Source: an uncultured Desulfovibrio sp. (GTDB taxonomy: Bacteria > Desulfobacterota > Desulfovibrionia > Desulfovibrionales > Desulfovibrionaceae). Taken from it: a DNA stretch of 64,000 nucleotides. The notes under the pieces were generated by a model that made no database searches, was not told the origin of the DNA, and saw only the letters and a program-made list of their open reading frames with translations. The stretch covers positions 25,056 through 89,055 of the forward strand of contig UQJT01000008.1 of NCBI GenBank assembly GCA_900541395.1, given 5' to 3'. Every line of letters begins with the position of its first letter. The first letter of the stretch is position 1. Positions 44,634-53,252 of the stretch are shown piece by piece. Made by a program: the position numbers and the translations under genes.

Positions 44634-44981
44634 ATGAAACATGGTATGACGGCGGCATCGGTGGGGCTGCTTGCGGGCGCTCTGGTTCTGAGTGCTCCCA
44701 TCGGCCTTTTTCGGGCGGGGACGGCCCACGCCGGAGAGGAACTCAGTCTGAACCGGGCTTCCGTACAGGAACTGACGGAACTGGAAGGCGGCGTCATTTC
44801 GGAAGCGCTGGCCCGGAACATCGTGGAGCACAGGCGGGAGCACGGCCCGTATAAAACGGCGGCCGACCTGCTGCGTGTGCCCGGAGTAAAGCCGGAGTTG
44901 CTGGACATTCTCGTCCTGCAGGAGCGCGACGGCGACGTGGTGTACGAAGCCGACGCCTACGTGACCATGCCCACGTATTAA
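44634..44981 (+). CDS. Exported helix-hairpin-helix protein, ComEA-like
   Basis: A 115-residue protein with a signal peptide of about 30 residues (VGLLAGALVLSAPIGLF, cleavage near AHAGEE). One ComEA-type helix-hairpin-helix unit follows (LSLNRASVQELTELEGGVIS, EALARNIVEHRREHG, AADLLRVPGVKPELLDIL). ComEA domains bind DNA, but in several exported proteins this module is structural. No competence genes are nearby. It is 17 bases upstream of the arylsulfotransferase and shares its sigma-54 promoter, so it may assist that enzyme or have an unrelated envelope role. Start at 44634 follows GGGAGGA. Confidence 0.8.
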   Translation: MKHGMTAASVGLLAGALVLSAPIGLFRAGTAHAGEELSLNRASVQELTELEGGVISEALARNIVEHRREHGPYKTAADLLRVPGVKPELLDILVLQERDGDVVYEADAYVTMPTY

Positions 44982-44998
44982 CCACCGGAGGAAACACC

Positions 44999-46369
44999 AT
45001 GAACCATTGCTTTGCCAAAGCCCTGATTGTCCTGGCCGCCCTGGCCCTGCCCGTGACGGCCCGGGCCTACGAAGCCTGGCGCGGACCCACGGGCGTGCTG
45101 AAGCACGTTCCGGAAAAATCCTTCGACGGCTACACCGTGCTGGCCCCGCTGGGCAGCACCCGGACTTACCTTATCGACAACGACGCCAACGTCGTTCATA
45201 CTTGGGAAAGCCAATACCGCAACGGCTCCAGCGCCGTCCTGCTGCCCAACGGGCATTTGCTGCGCGGTTCGACCCTGCCGCGCGACGAAATCGTTATTCC
45301 CTTCGGCGGATACGCCGGGCTGATCGAGGAATTCGACTGGGAAGGCAACAAGGTGTGGGAACTGCGGGTCAACAGCAAAAAAGGCGTGTTCCACCACGGC
45401 ATGCAGCGCCTGCCCAACGGCAATACCCTGGTGACCGCCTGGGAATACAAAACCCGCGAGGAAGCTCTCGCCAAGGGGCGCAACCCGGAAACCCTGGGCC
45501 CCATGAGCATCAGCGACCCGGACTGGCCCGTGGAAACGCCGGTGGAGGGATTTTGGCCCGACGCCATTTTGGAGTTTGATCCTCAGGGCAAGGTTGTGTG
45601 GGAGTGGCACGTATGGGATCACATCGGCACCGGCCCGGACCAGTGGGACATCAATTACCTGGCTCCCTACCATGTGGAGGGGCCTTATGGCGCGGGACCG
45701 GACTGGACCCATTTCAACGCCCTGGAATATAATCCCGAAACGGATCAAATCCTGCTCAGTTCCAACAAATTCAGCGAAATTTATTTGATCGACAAGAAAA
45801 GCGGCAAGATGGTGTGGCGTTTCGGCAACCCGGCCGCCTTCGGGCAGGGGCGCGCCCCGGGCGGCCGCGGCGACGACGGCGATCAAATCCTGTTCGGCCA
45901 GCACAACCCCGCTTTCCTGCCCAACGGCCACATTTCGGTTTTCGATAACGGCAGCTACCGGCCGGAGGGCGCACGCTCCCGCATCGTGGAGATCGATCCC
46001 CAAACAAACCGCATAGTGTGGGAATTCGCCACGGCCAAGGTGCGTACCCCCAACAGCTTTTACACTCCCTTCCAGGGCAGCGCCCAGCTTTTGCCCAACG
46101 GGAATTACCTGGCGTGCTCCACGTTGCACGGCCATTTGTTCGAAGTGACTCCGGACAAGGAAGTGGTGTGGGATTTCGTCAACCCTATCAGCGCCAAGGG
46201 GCCCATCTGCGCCATCGAGGACGATACCACCGGCATTTGGGTGCATCGGGCCTACCGTTACGCCAAGGATTATCCGGCCTTCCGGGGCCGGGACCTCAGC
46301 CCCAAAGGCCGCCTCAATCCGGGCTGCCCCGATTTCCGGCCTCTGCTGGAAGCGCGACCGCAATTCTGA
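44999..46369 (+). CDS. Periplasmic arylsulfotransferase (ASST)-like protein
   Basis: A 456-residue protein with a 23-residue signal peptide (ALIVLAALALPVTARA). The mature chain has propeller-like repeats around NGHLLRGSTLP, VFHHGMQRLPNGNTLVTAWE, DWTHFNALEYNPETDQILLS, FGQHNPAFLPNGHISVFDNG and QLLPNGNYLACSTLHGHLFE. This is the six-bladed ASST pattern; a His in one of these blades would carry the sulfo group. ASST enzymes transfer sulfate between phenolic esters without PAPS. The usual DsbL/DsbI partners are not adjacent. Second gene of a sigma-54 operon with the HhH protein. A GGAGG site precedes the ATG. Confidence 0.88.
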   Translation: MNHCFAKALIVLAALALPVTARAYEAWRGPTGVLKHVPEKSFDGYTVLAPLGSTRTYLIDNDANVVHTWESQYRNGSSAVLLPNGHLLRGSTLPRDEIVIPFGGYAGLIEEFDWEGNKVWELRVNSKKGVFHHGMQRLPNGNTLVTAWEYKTREEALAKGRNPETLGPMSISDPDWPVETPVEGFWPDAILEFDPQGKVVWEWHVWDHIGTGPDQWDINYLAPYHVEGPYGAGPDWTHFNALEYNPETDQILLSSNKFSEIYLIDKKSGKMVWRFGNPAAFGQGRAPGGRGDDGDQILFGQHNPAFLPNGHISVFDNGSYRPEGARSRIVEIDPQTNRIVWEFATAKVRTPNSFYTPFQGSAQLLPNGNYLACSTLHGHLFEVTPDKEVVWDFVNPISAKGPICAIEDDTTGIWVHRAYRYAKDYPAFRGRDLSPKGRLNPGCPDFRPLLEARPQF

Positions 46370-46876
46370 GCGGCGGAATCCGCGCCGGGAAAAACCTCCC
46401 GGCGCGGTTCCGGAAAAGTTTTTGAGGGGGCTCCTCGCCCCCCCAAAAACTCCCCTCGGCAGGGCGTAGTACGCCCTGCCCCCCCATAGTTTCAGCCTAG
46501 TATTAGAAGTTATTTCATAATTCGTAGGAAATGGCTTCCAACGCCGGACGAGAGCCCGGCGCGGCGCGAAACGCGCCGTGAATGGGCCAAAAATCGCGTT
46601 TTTGGCGAATGCTCTTCATAATTGAGCCCTTGGGCTGAATTATGAAATGCGTTCCGGAGAGGGGGCGGGGGGCATCATTCCCCCGCAGCGCCTTCAACCG
46701 TTGCCGTGAAACGGCGTACGAATGAAGAGAACATAGATGGCGGCGGGGCTGAATTCCGGTTTTTCAACGCTCCAACGGCCCCGCATGATACGGGGCCGCC
46801 GTTTTTGTGAACCGTTTTCCTTCCCGTTGACCCCCGGCCGGGAATGCCGGACAATGGCGGCGCAAGGAGGTCCGCC
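46370..46876. repeat. Hairpin-rich intergenic region
   Basis: 507 bases with several inverted repeats. 46381-46390 pairs with 46397-46406. A stem with GGGCAGGGCG around a TAGTA loop follows at about 46458-46480. TTCATAATT-G-AGCCC (46615-46629) pairs with GGGCT-G-AATTATGAA (46632-46646), and a further ATTTCATAATTC copy stands at 46512-46523. CGGCCCCG/CGGGGCCG (46776-46798) followed by CCGTTTTT is a likely terminator. No gene is seen. Confidence 0.6.
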
Positions 46877-47725
46877 ATGCCCGAACTGCCCGAAGTGGAA
46901 ACTATAGCCCGCACCCTGGCTCCCTGTCTGGAAGGGCGCGCCGTGGCGGGAATCACGGTGCTGAACAAAGGCACCTGGCAGGGCGGCCTTGCGCCCGGGG
47001 CCGTATGCGCCGAAGGCCCGCGCCCCGTGACGGGCACGGGACGCCGGGGCAAGGTGCTGTTGGTGCGTCTGGCGCCCCCCGCCGCGCCGGACGGCGTCAC
47101 GGCCCTGGCGTTTCATCTCAAAATGACGGGGCGGCTGTTCGTGTACCCGGCGGGTACCGAGCCCGGCCCCCACACTCGCGTGGTGTTCGACCTGGACGAC
47201 GGGCAGCGCCTCTTTTTCGACGACGCCCGCAAATTCGGCTACGCGCGGGCCGTCAACCCGGCCGAACTGGCGGCCTGGCCGTTCTGGCAAAAGCTGGGGC
47301 CCGAGCCGCTGGAGGTGGACGAGGCGACTTTTGTCGGGTTGTTCGCCGGACGTTCGGCCGCCGTCAAGGCTCTGTTGCTCGATCAAACCGTCATCGCGGG
47401 CATCGGCAACATCTACGCGGACGAAAGCCTGTTTCGGGCGGGCATCCGGCCTTCCGCGCCGGGCGGCCGTTTGCGCGCGGACAAGCTGGCCGCGCTGCGC
47501 CGCGCCCTGGTGGAGGTGCTGGAGGAATCCATCGCGGCCTGCGGCAGTTCCATCCGCGACTATCGCACCGCGCGGGGCGACGCGGGCTCGTTCCAGAACG
47601 CGTTTCGGGTATACGGGCGCGGCGGCGAGGCCTGCGTGAACTGCGGCCGAACCCTGAAGCAGGACAAAATCGCGGGGCGCACCACGGTGTATTGCCCCCA
47701 CTGTCAGCCCGCCCGCAAGACCTAG
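46877..47725 (+). CDS. mutM: Formamidopyrimidine-DNA glycosylase
   Basis: Base-excision repair enzyme that removes 8-oxoguanine and other oxidised purines. The 282-residue chain starts MPELPEVETIART, with catalytic Pro2 and Glu3. FHLKMTGRLFV is the conserved Lys loop, and GIGNIYADESLFRAGIRP the helix-two-turn-helix. A C-terminal zinc finger has CVNCG and CPHC. The start at 46877 has AAGGAGG upstream; a longer frame from 46844 would bury the catalytic Pro and is rejected. The stop overlaps the convergent small gene by 4 bases. Confidence 0.97.
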   Translation: MPELPEVETIARTLAPCLEGRAVAGITVLNKGTWQGGLAPGAVCAEGPRPVTGTGRRGKVLLVRLAPPAAPDGVTALAFHLKMTGRLFVYPAGTEPGPHTRVVFDLDDGQRLFFDDARKFGYARAVNPAELAAWPFWQKLGPEPLEVDEATFVGLFAGRSAAVKALLLDQTVIAGIGNIYADESLFRAGIRPSAPGGRLRADKLAALRRALVEVLEESIAACGSSIRDYRTARGDAGSFQNAFRVYGRGGEACVNCGRTLKQDKIAGRTTVYCPHCQPARKT

Positions 47726-48072
47726 TCCGAGCTTGTGCGGGGATGGAAGTTGAGCACCTTGGCCCGGCGTCCCTCGCGGGGGGCGTCGAGGCTTTCGTCC
47801 GCTTTTTCCAGAGTGAAGGCCGATTGGGGCGGCAGCCCCGGGGCCTGCGCGCCGTCTGCGGCGTTGCGGGTGCGGGCGGCCCACTGGGCGTTGAAAAGCT
47901 GGTTTTTCCAGCGCTTGGCCTGGATGAAGGACAACACCAGCACGGCTTCCTGCCAGCGTTCGGAGGGCTCGAAGCGCTGGACCGTCTGGGCGTATTTGTC
48001 CCACAGGGACATCAGCGACGCCTCGTCCATAGCGTCCAGTTGGCGGGCAAGCTTGAGCAGCAGTTGTTCCAT
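47722..48072 (-). CDS. Small conserved hypothetical protein
   Basis: A 116-residue cytoplasmic protein. The first 70 residues are helical and Trp-containing (LLLKLARQLDAMDEASLMSL, FEPSERWQEAVLVLSFIQAK, RWKNQLFNAQW); the remaining 45 are Pro/Ala-rich and probably disordered. I do not recognise a domain. Its codon pattern and clear ribosome site (CGAGGAGT before 48072) support a real gene. It converges on mutM with a 4-base overlap. Confidence 0.7.
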   Translation of the reverse strand: MEQLLLKLARQLDAMDEASLMSLWDKYAQTVQRFEPSERWQEAVLVLSFIQAKRWKNQLFNAQWAARTRNAADGAQAPGLPPQSAFTLEKADESLDAPREGRRAKVLNFHPRTSSD

Positions 48073-48386
48073 GAAACTCCTCGACAGAAAAAAGAGGCCC
48101 GGCGGACCGTCCGCGCCGGGGCAGGCGCCCCGAATTGTTCCCTATGCCTAGCATCCTCCGGCGACGGGCGACAGCGGGCGGCATCCGGCGGAAACGGGCG
48201 CAAGCGAACGGGCCGGGGCCTGTGCAAAAGCGTTCCGTAAAAGCGTCCCGTATCCGGCGGGAACCGCGTGAATTCACCGTATCCTTATCTTATTCGGGCG
48301 GCAAATGGAAATTGCCCGGCCGCCGGGAATATGATAGAGAAATAAGTCGATCATTTTCTCTCCAACCTCAATTTGCCGGAGCAGCC
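48073..48386 (+). other. Leader region of the AICAR transformylase gene
   Basis: 314 bases between divergent genes. A GC-rich first half gives way to a more AT-rich stretch (48275-48370) likely to include the promoter. CCGCCCG-type short stems occur near 48298-48325. I looked for a ZTP or purine riboswitch pattern and did not find one I could support. Confidence 0.4.
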
Positions 48387-49664
48387 ATGAGCGATGATCT
48401 CAAGGATATGTACCGCCGCATCGTGGCGGACGGCTTTCCCGATACGTTGACTCTCACCCTGGGCGACACGGTCCTCACCTACGCCAAGCGCGTCTGGAAC
48501 ATGGGCGGCGAGGTGCGCGGCCTGCGCTACGGTGAAAACCCGGATCAGCCCGCCGCCCTGTACGAATTGCGCGAGGGACGCAATACCCTGGCGGACAGGA
48601 CCTGGCGCGCTCCGGGGCAGGGCGTGGTCTCGGCCCTGACCGAGGGCCAGATGTTGCAGGCGGGCAAACACCCCGGCAAGACCAATCTGACCGACGTGGA
48701 CAACGCCGCCAACATCCTGCAGTACCTCACGGGCCGCCCGGCCGCGGCCATCATGAAGCACAACAATCCCTGCGGGGCGGCCTGGGCGGACAATCTGCCC
48801 GACGCCGTGGACCGGGCGTTTTGGTGCGACCGCATCGCGGCCTTCGGCGGGGCGGTGGTGGTCAACCGACCCGTGGACAAGGCCACGGCCGAATTTCTGG
48901 CCTCGCAGTATTTCGAGGTGGTGGCCGCCCCGGCCTACGAAGAGGGCGTGGCGGACATCCTCAAAAGCCGCAAAAATCTGCGCGTCCTGCTGCTGCCGGG
49001 CCTGGGCCGTCTGGAGGAGTGGTGCGGCACGCCCTTCCTGGACATCAAGAGCCTGACCGACGGCGGCCTGGTGTTGCAACAGTCCTTTGTCAACCGCATT
49101 CGCAGCGTGGACGACTTCATCCCCGCCACGGGCACGGACAAGGACGGCGCGACGGCGGTGGCCCGCAAGCCCGACCGGCGCGAACTGGACGATTTGCTGT
49201 TCGCCTGGGCCGTGGAGGCGGGCGTTACGTCCAATTCGGTCATTTTTGCGCGGGACGGTGCCACCGTGGCCATCGGCACCGGCGAGCAGGACCGCGTGGG
49301 CTGCGTGGAGCTGGCCATTCACAAGGCCTATACCAAATATGCCGACGTGCTGGCCTTCCGCCGTCACAAGCTGTCGCTGTATGAATTGCAGCAGAAGGCG
49401 TTGACGGACGCCGAAGCCGCCGCGCAACTGGACGCCGTCAACGCCGACACGCGCGCGGCGCGGGGCGGCCTGCCCGGCAGCGTGCTGGTGTCCGACGGCT
49501 TTTTCCCCTTCCGCGACGGCGTGGATACGGCCATCGCCCAGGGCGTGTCGGCCATCGCCCAGCCCGGCGGCTCCATCCGCGACTATGAGGTGGTGCAGGC
49601 CTGCAACGAGGCCGCGCCCCAGGTGGCTATGGTCTTTACCGGCCAGCGCAGCTTCAAGCATTAA
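48387..49664 (+). CDS. Stand-alone AICAR transformylase (PurH-like domain)
   Basis: A 425-residue protein equivalent to the AICARFT part of PurH, without the N-terminal IMP cyclohydrolase domain. It has LRYGENPDQPAALYE, the catalytic KHNNPCGAA (Lys-His), FGGAVVVNRPVD, KYADVLAFRRHKLS, SDGFFPFRDGVD and PGGSIRDYEV. It transfers the formyl group from 10-formyl-THF to AICAR in purine synthesis. The start at 48387 follows CCGGAGC. Sulfate reducers commonly encode the two PurH activities separately, so an IMP cyclohydrolase should be elsewhere in the genome. Monocistronic; a GC hairpin (49684-49704) follows. Confidence 0.9.
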   Translation: MSDDLKDMYRRIVADGFPDTLTLTLGDTVLTYAKRVWNMGGEVRGLRYGENPDQPAALYELREGRNTLADRTWRAPGQGVVSALTEGQMLQAGKHPGKTNLTDVDNAANILQYLTGRPAAAIMKHNNPCGAAWADNLPDAVDRAFWCDRIAAFGGAVVVNRPVDKATAEFLASQYFEVVAAPAYEEGVADILKSRKNLRVLLLPGLGRLEEWCGTPFLDIKSLTDGGLVLQQSFVNRIRSVDDFIPATGTDKDGATAVARKPDRRELDDLLFAWAVEAGVTSNSVIFARDGATVAIGTGEQDRVGCVELAIHKAYTKYADVLAFRRHKLSLYELQQKALTDAEAAAQLDAVNADTRAARGGLPGSVLVSDGFFPFRDGVDTAIAQGVSAIAQPGGSIRDYEVVQACNEAAPQVAMVFTGQRSFKH

Positions 49665-49786
49665 CGGGGGGCTTTTCCCCGCCGCCCCGGCCCGAGGCCG
49701 GGGCGTTCATCACGAAACGGGCGGCGCGTTTTGTCCGGCGCGGGGCTGAGGCCTCGCGGCGGAGGGGAGGGGGAACCGACGCCGTT

Positions 49787-51901
49787 ATGGATATCCGCAT
49801 GGCTTCTCAATTGGTCGAGTTCCCCGGTCCGGGGTGCGTGGTGGAGTTTTTGCAGGGCAATGCCCCCCAGATCGCCTGGGTGATGGAGGAGCAGGGCGCC
49901 AAGTTGCGCCTGATGCTGCCCAACCGGCGCGAAACGACCCTGGGAGCCAACCGCCTGTTGCCCTGGTCCGGCCCTCGCCACGACGCGGGCAAAAGCCGGG
50001 ATGAGGTCGTGGCCCTGCTCCTGGCCCACAAGGAAAAGCGCGAACGGCTGGAAGCGGACACGAACCCCGTGGAACTATGGGAACTGGCCCAGGGCGAGGT
50101 GGACAAGGCTTCGGCCCTGTGGCTGGCCGAACTGGCCCACAGCGACCCCGACGCGGATGCCGTGGCGGCCTGCGGGCATGCCTTGTTGGCCTGCAAGACG
50201 CATTTTCGTTTTCAGCCTCCGAATTTCGAAGTCTACGACGCTGAAACCGTGGAGGCGCGGCGTCAGGCCGAGGAGGCCCAGCGCGAGCGCGACTCCCTGG
50301 TGGCGGGCGGGGCGGAGTGGTTCCGTCGCCTGTGGGAAAGCCGGGTGAATCACAAGCCCGCGCCCGCGGCGGATGCGGCCGCTCCGCCCGAACCCGTGCG
50401 CTCGCGTCTGGCCCGTCTGCTGCGCGCGCGCATCGTGGACCCGGACACCCAGGAGGACGAAGCCCTGTGGAAGCAGGTAAGCAAAGGCCTGCCCGACGAT
50501 CCTCACCTGCCCCTGTTGTTGGCCGAAACCTGGGGACTGGTGCCTCCCCACTATAATTACTGGCTGGAGCGGGCCGATTATGAACCGGGCGACGTCTGGT
50601 GCGACGCTTTCGCGGAGGAAATCCGCGCGCTGACCGGGCGGACCGCCGCTCTGGACGCGCCCGCGCCGGGCGGGGACTTTGTCAGCATCGACAGCGCCAC
50701 GACCCGCGACATCGACGACGCCTTTTCCATCGAGCCCCGGCCCCAAGGCGGCTGGAAGGTGGCCGTGGCCCTGGCCTGTCCGGCCCTGGGCTGGCCCTTC
50801 GGCGGCGCTCTGGACAGGGCCGTGGCCCACCGGGCCACCAGCATCTATCTGCCCGAGGCCGACTATCACATGATGCCCGAGTGTCTGGGCACCGACGCTT
50901 ACAGCCTGCTGGCCGGGCAACCCCGGCCCGCCTTTGTGCTGAGATGCGAGGTGGACGCCGACGGAACCCTGACCGGGGGAGCGCCCGAACTGGCCCGCGT
51001 GGCCCTGCGCGCCAACCTGAGTTATCCCGCCTGCGAGGCGGTGCTGACCGGCGCGGCCGGGGACGGCAATCCCGCCGCGCCCTATGCCGAGGCTCTGCGC
51101 CAGGGGATGGCCCTGGCCGAGAGCAGGTTGCGCAAACGGGTGGAGCAGGGGGCCGTGGTCATCGAACGGCCCGACGCGGATTTTTATCTGGTGGGCCAGG
51201 GCGGAGACGTACGCGTGTTCTTGAAGGAAACTCCGCCCGCGCCCAAGGCCCAGTTGCTGGTGTCGGAACTCATGATTCTGGCCAATGCCGCCTTGGCGGC
51301 CTGGGGCCGGGAACACGGGGTTCCGCTGCTGCACCGTACTCAGGATGTGGCCGTGCCCCGCGAATTTGCGGGAGTGTGGTCCGCCGCGCCGGACATCGCC
51401 CGCGTGGTGCGGGCTCTGGCCCCGGCCTCGCTGGAAGCGACGGCCCGGCCGCACGCGGGCATGGGGTTGAGCGCATACAGCCCGGTCACTTCGCCTTTGC
51501 GGCGCTATCCCGATCTGGTCAACGAAGCGCAAGTGCTGGCCTGGTTGGAAACGGGCGCCCCGCGCTGGAGCGAAACCGAGTTGAAAGCGTTGCTGACTCA
51601 ACTGAATCCGAGGCTGGACGCGGCGGGTCAGGTGCAGCGTCATCGGCCGCGTTACTGGAAGTTTCTGTACCTGCAACAGGAATCCCGCGCTCACGGCGAC
51701 GAATGTCCCTGGCGGGCCGTGGTGGCCGAGGAAAACGACGCCTACGTCAGTATCAGTCTGCCCCGCGAACAGCTTATTGTGCGCGGCAAACGGTCTCTGT
51801 TCGGGGAAAAGGTGTTTCCCGGCCAGGAATTGCGGGTGCGCCTGGGCAAGATCAACGCGTTGCGCGGCGAAATCAGTATCCTGGCCGTGCGCGAGGCGTG
51901 A
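49787..51901 (+). CDS. RNase II/RNB-family exoribonuclease
   Basis: A 704-residue protein. The N-terminal 280 residues are degenerate relative to cold-shock domains. The RNB catalytic domain begins FVSIDSATTRDIDDAFSIEP (about residues 300-320), with the acidic set D-x6-D-x-D-D that binds Mg. Further RNB features are HRATSIYLPEADYHMMPECL and YSPVTSPLRRYPDLVNEAQV near residue 575. A C-terminal S1-like segment ends the chain. It degrades RNA processively 3' to 5'. Start at 49787 has a GGAGGGGG site. This shortened, divergent N-terminus is usual for the RNB proteins of deltaproteobacteria. Confidence 0.88.
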   Translation: MDIRMASQLVEFPGPGCVVEFLQGNAPQIAWVMEEQGAKLRLMLPNRRETTLGANRLLPWSGPRHDAGKSRDEVVALLLAHKEKRERLEADTNPVELWELAQGEVDKASALWLAELAHSDPDADAVAACGHALLACKTHFRFQPPNFEVYDAETVEARRQAEEAQRERDSLVAGGAEWFRRLWESRVNHKPAPAADAAAPPEPVRSRLARLLRARIVDPDTQEDEALWKQVSKGLPDDPHLPLLLAETWGLVPPHYNYWLERADYEPGDVWCDAFAEEIRALTGRTAALDAPAPGGDFVSIDSATTRDIDDAFSIEPRPQGGWKVAVALACPALGWPFGGALDRAVAHRATSIYLPEADYHMMPECLGTDAYSLLAGQPRPAFVLRCEVDADGTLTGGAPELARVALRANLSYPACEAVLTGAAGDGNPAAPYAEALRQGMALAESRLRKRVEQGAVVIERPDADFYLVGQGGDVRVFLKETPPAPKAQLLVSELMILANAALAAWGREHGVPLLHRTQDVAVPREFAGVWSAAPDIARVVRALAPASLEATARPHAGMGLSAYSPVTSPLRRYPDLVNEAQVLAWLETGAPRWSETELKALLTQLNPRLDAAGQVQRHRPRYWKFLYLQQESRAHGDECPWRAVVAEENDAYVSISLPREQLIVRGKRSLFGEKVFPGQELRVRLGKINALRGEISILAVREA

Positions 51902-52225
51902 GGGACGCGGGCGGTCGCCTGGCGCACGGCCGGACCCGCGCCGAAACTCGGAACGCGCCCGAAAAAAATTAAGCCCGCGCTTCGGGGGACGGCGGGCGGG
52001 TGCAAGCATTTGTACCGTGTCGGGGCTTGTCAGCAAGCCCGCCGTTCCTGTATAGTCTCTTCCATATTTTACAAGCAGCCTAGAAATAAGGGTGGAAGCG
52101 TTATCGCTTGCGCTCTTTTTCGTATGACGGCATTTTTCCAACCTCCCCGCCGGCCCGTGTCGCTCGGCATGGCGGAGGGAAGCCGCGGTCCGGCGCGACC
52201 GGATGAATGTGAACAAGGAGGCTCC
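51902..52225 (+). promoter_or_regulatory. Intergenic region with sigma-70-like promoter (52027-52056)
   Basis: 324 bases. TTGTCA (52027-52032), 18 bases, TATAGT (52051-52056) is a good promoter for the M23 lipoprotein gene. The 170-base leader has no clear structure. An upstream open frame from 52010 overlaps the promoter and is not translated in my reading. Confidence 0.65.
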
Positions 52226-52984
52226 GTGACCTGCAAACCCTGGGAGCGCATCGCTCGCGTATGCGGCATGAGTTGTCTGGCGCTGGCTCTGACGGCCTGC
52301 GCGGCCCGTCGGCCCGTTGAACCTCCGCCTCCGCCCGAGGCGCAACTGGTGCGGGAGGTGGTGGCGGACCTCAAGTCCGACGCCGCGGTCAATCGACCGG
52401 CGATGCCCGGGGCCGCCGTGCCCTCCGCGAGGCTGGTGGCGCTTTCGTCGGCCAAGGTGACCGCGTTCAGTCCGTCCAAGGCGACGACGGTTCCGGACGT
52501 CGGGACGAACTGGTTTTTGGAACCCAGCCTGCACAACGTGGAAGAATGCGCGCATTGCCAGGCGCAGGGGGCCGTCCGCATTTCGTCCGAATACGGCAAG
52601 CGCCGCGATCCCAAGCGCCGCAGCACCTATCGCCTCCATCACGGAGTGGACATCCGCGCCCCCCAAGGCTCGCCCGCCCTGGCGTTCAAGGGCGGCACGG
52701 TCATCCGCGCCAACCGCTTCAGTTCTTACGGCCTGACCGTGGAGATTCGGCAATATGACGGCATGGTGGCCCGCTATGCCCACCTGAATAAGATACTCGT
52801 CAAAAAGGGCGAAGAGGTGAACGCCGGAACCCAGGTGGGCGAAGTGGGGCGTACCGGTCGCACCACAGGGCCCCATCTGCATTTTGAACTTCTCAAAGAC
52901 GGCGTCAGCCACGATCCCATGCAGTATTTGACCAGAGCCGAACAGGTGGTGCGCTGCCTCTCTTTGGAGTCGGCGCAGAAATAA
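52226..52984 (+). CDS. M23-family peptidase lipoprotein
   Basis: A 252-residue lipoprotein starting at GTG, 4 bases after AAGGAGG. A lipoprotein signal ends in the lipobox LTAC (Cys25). A Pro-rich linker follows, then a LytM/M23 domain: HHGVDIRAPQGSPALAFKGG, YGLTVEIRQYDGMVARYAHL, LVKKGEEVNAGTQVGEVGRT and GPHLHFEL. Zinc ligands are the first His-x3-Asp (HGVD) and the HLH pair. It probably cleaves peptidoglycan cross-links or, as NlpD-like proteins do, activates amidases. Tethered to the inner or outer membrane. Monocistronic, from the promoter at 52027. Confidence 0.9.
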   Translation: MTCKPWERIARVCGMSCLALALTACAARRPVEPPPPPEAQLVREVVADLKSDAAVNRPAMPGAAVPSARLVALSSAKVTAFSPSKATTVPDVGTNWFLEPSLHNVEECAHCQAQGAVRISSEYGKRRDPKRRSTYRLHHGVDIRAPQGSPALAFKGGTVIRANRFSSYGLTVEIRQYDGMVARYAHLNKILVKKGEEVNAGTQVGEVGRTGRTTGPHLHFELLKDGVSHDPMQYLTRAEQVVRCLSLESAQK

Positions 52985-53252
52985 GGCCGCGCGCGATTAT
53001 GCCGCGGGGCTTCCGGCCGTTATAGACGGATATGGGCAAACTAGAGCATTTTCACATTGAAAATGCTCTGCCGACTGCGCGAGCAGGCGGCCGCCGCGAA
53101 GGCATAAGCGCAATTTATTTGCGCTGTTACATGCCGAAGCGAGCGTGTCTTTCAGCTTTGACTTTGTAAAAAGTCAAAACGAATCCGCTCTATACGACAA
53201 GCGGCCCGCTCCTTTTGGCGCGGGCCGCTTTATCGTCACGGAGAAAAGCGGA
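52985..53252. repeat. Hairpins between convergent genes
   Basis: AGAGCATTTTCA (53043-53054) pairs perfectly with TGAAAATGCTCT (53058-53069). TTGACTTT pairs with AAAGTCAA near 53158-53177. AAGCGGCCCGC (53199-53209) pairs with GCGGGCCGCTT (53220-53230) and is the likely fusA terminator. CTAGAGCATTTTCA also occurs at 38597-38610. Confidence 0.7.

Noticed and set aside
48073..48386. ZTP or purine riboswitch before the AICAR transformylase gene
   Set aside because: The conserved core sequences of these riboswitches were not found by reading; only short GC stems are present.
50075..52912. Open frame of 945 codons antisense to the RNB exonuclease
   Set aside because: Composition is Gly/Gln/His-rich, and the plus strand has an intact RNB domain and M23 lipoprotein.
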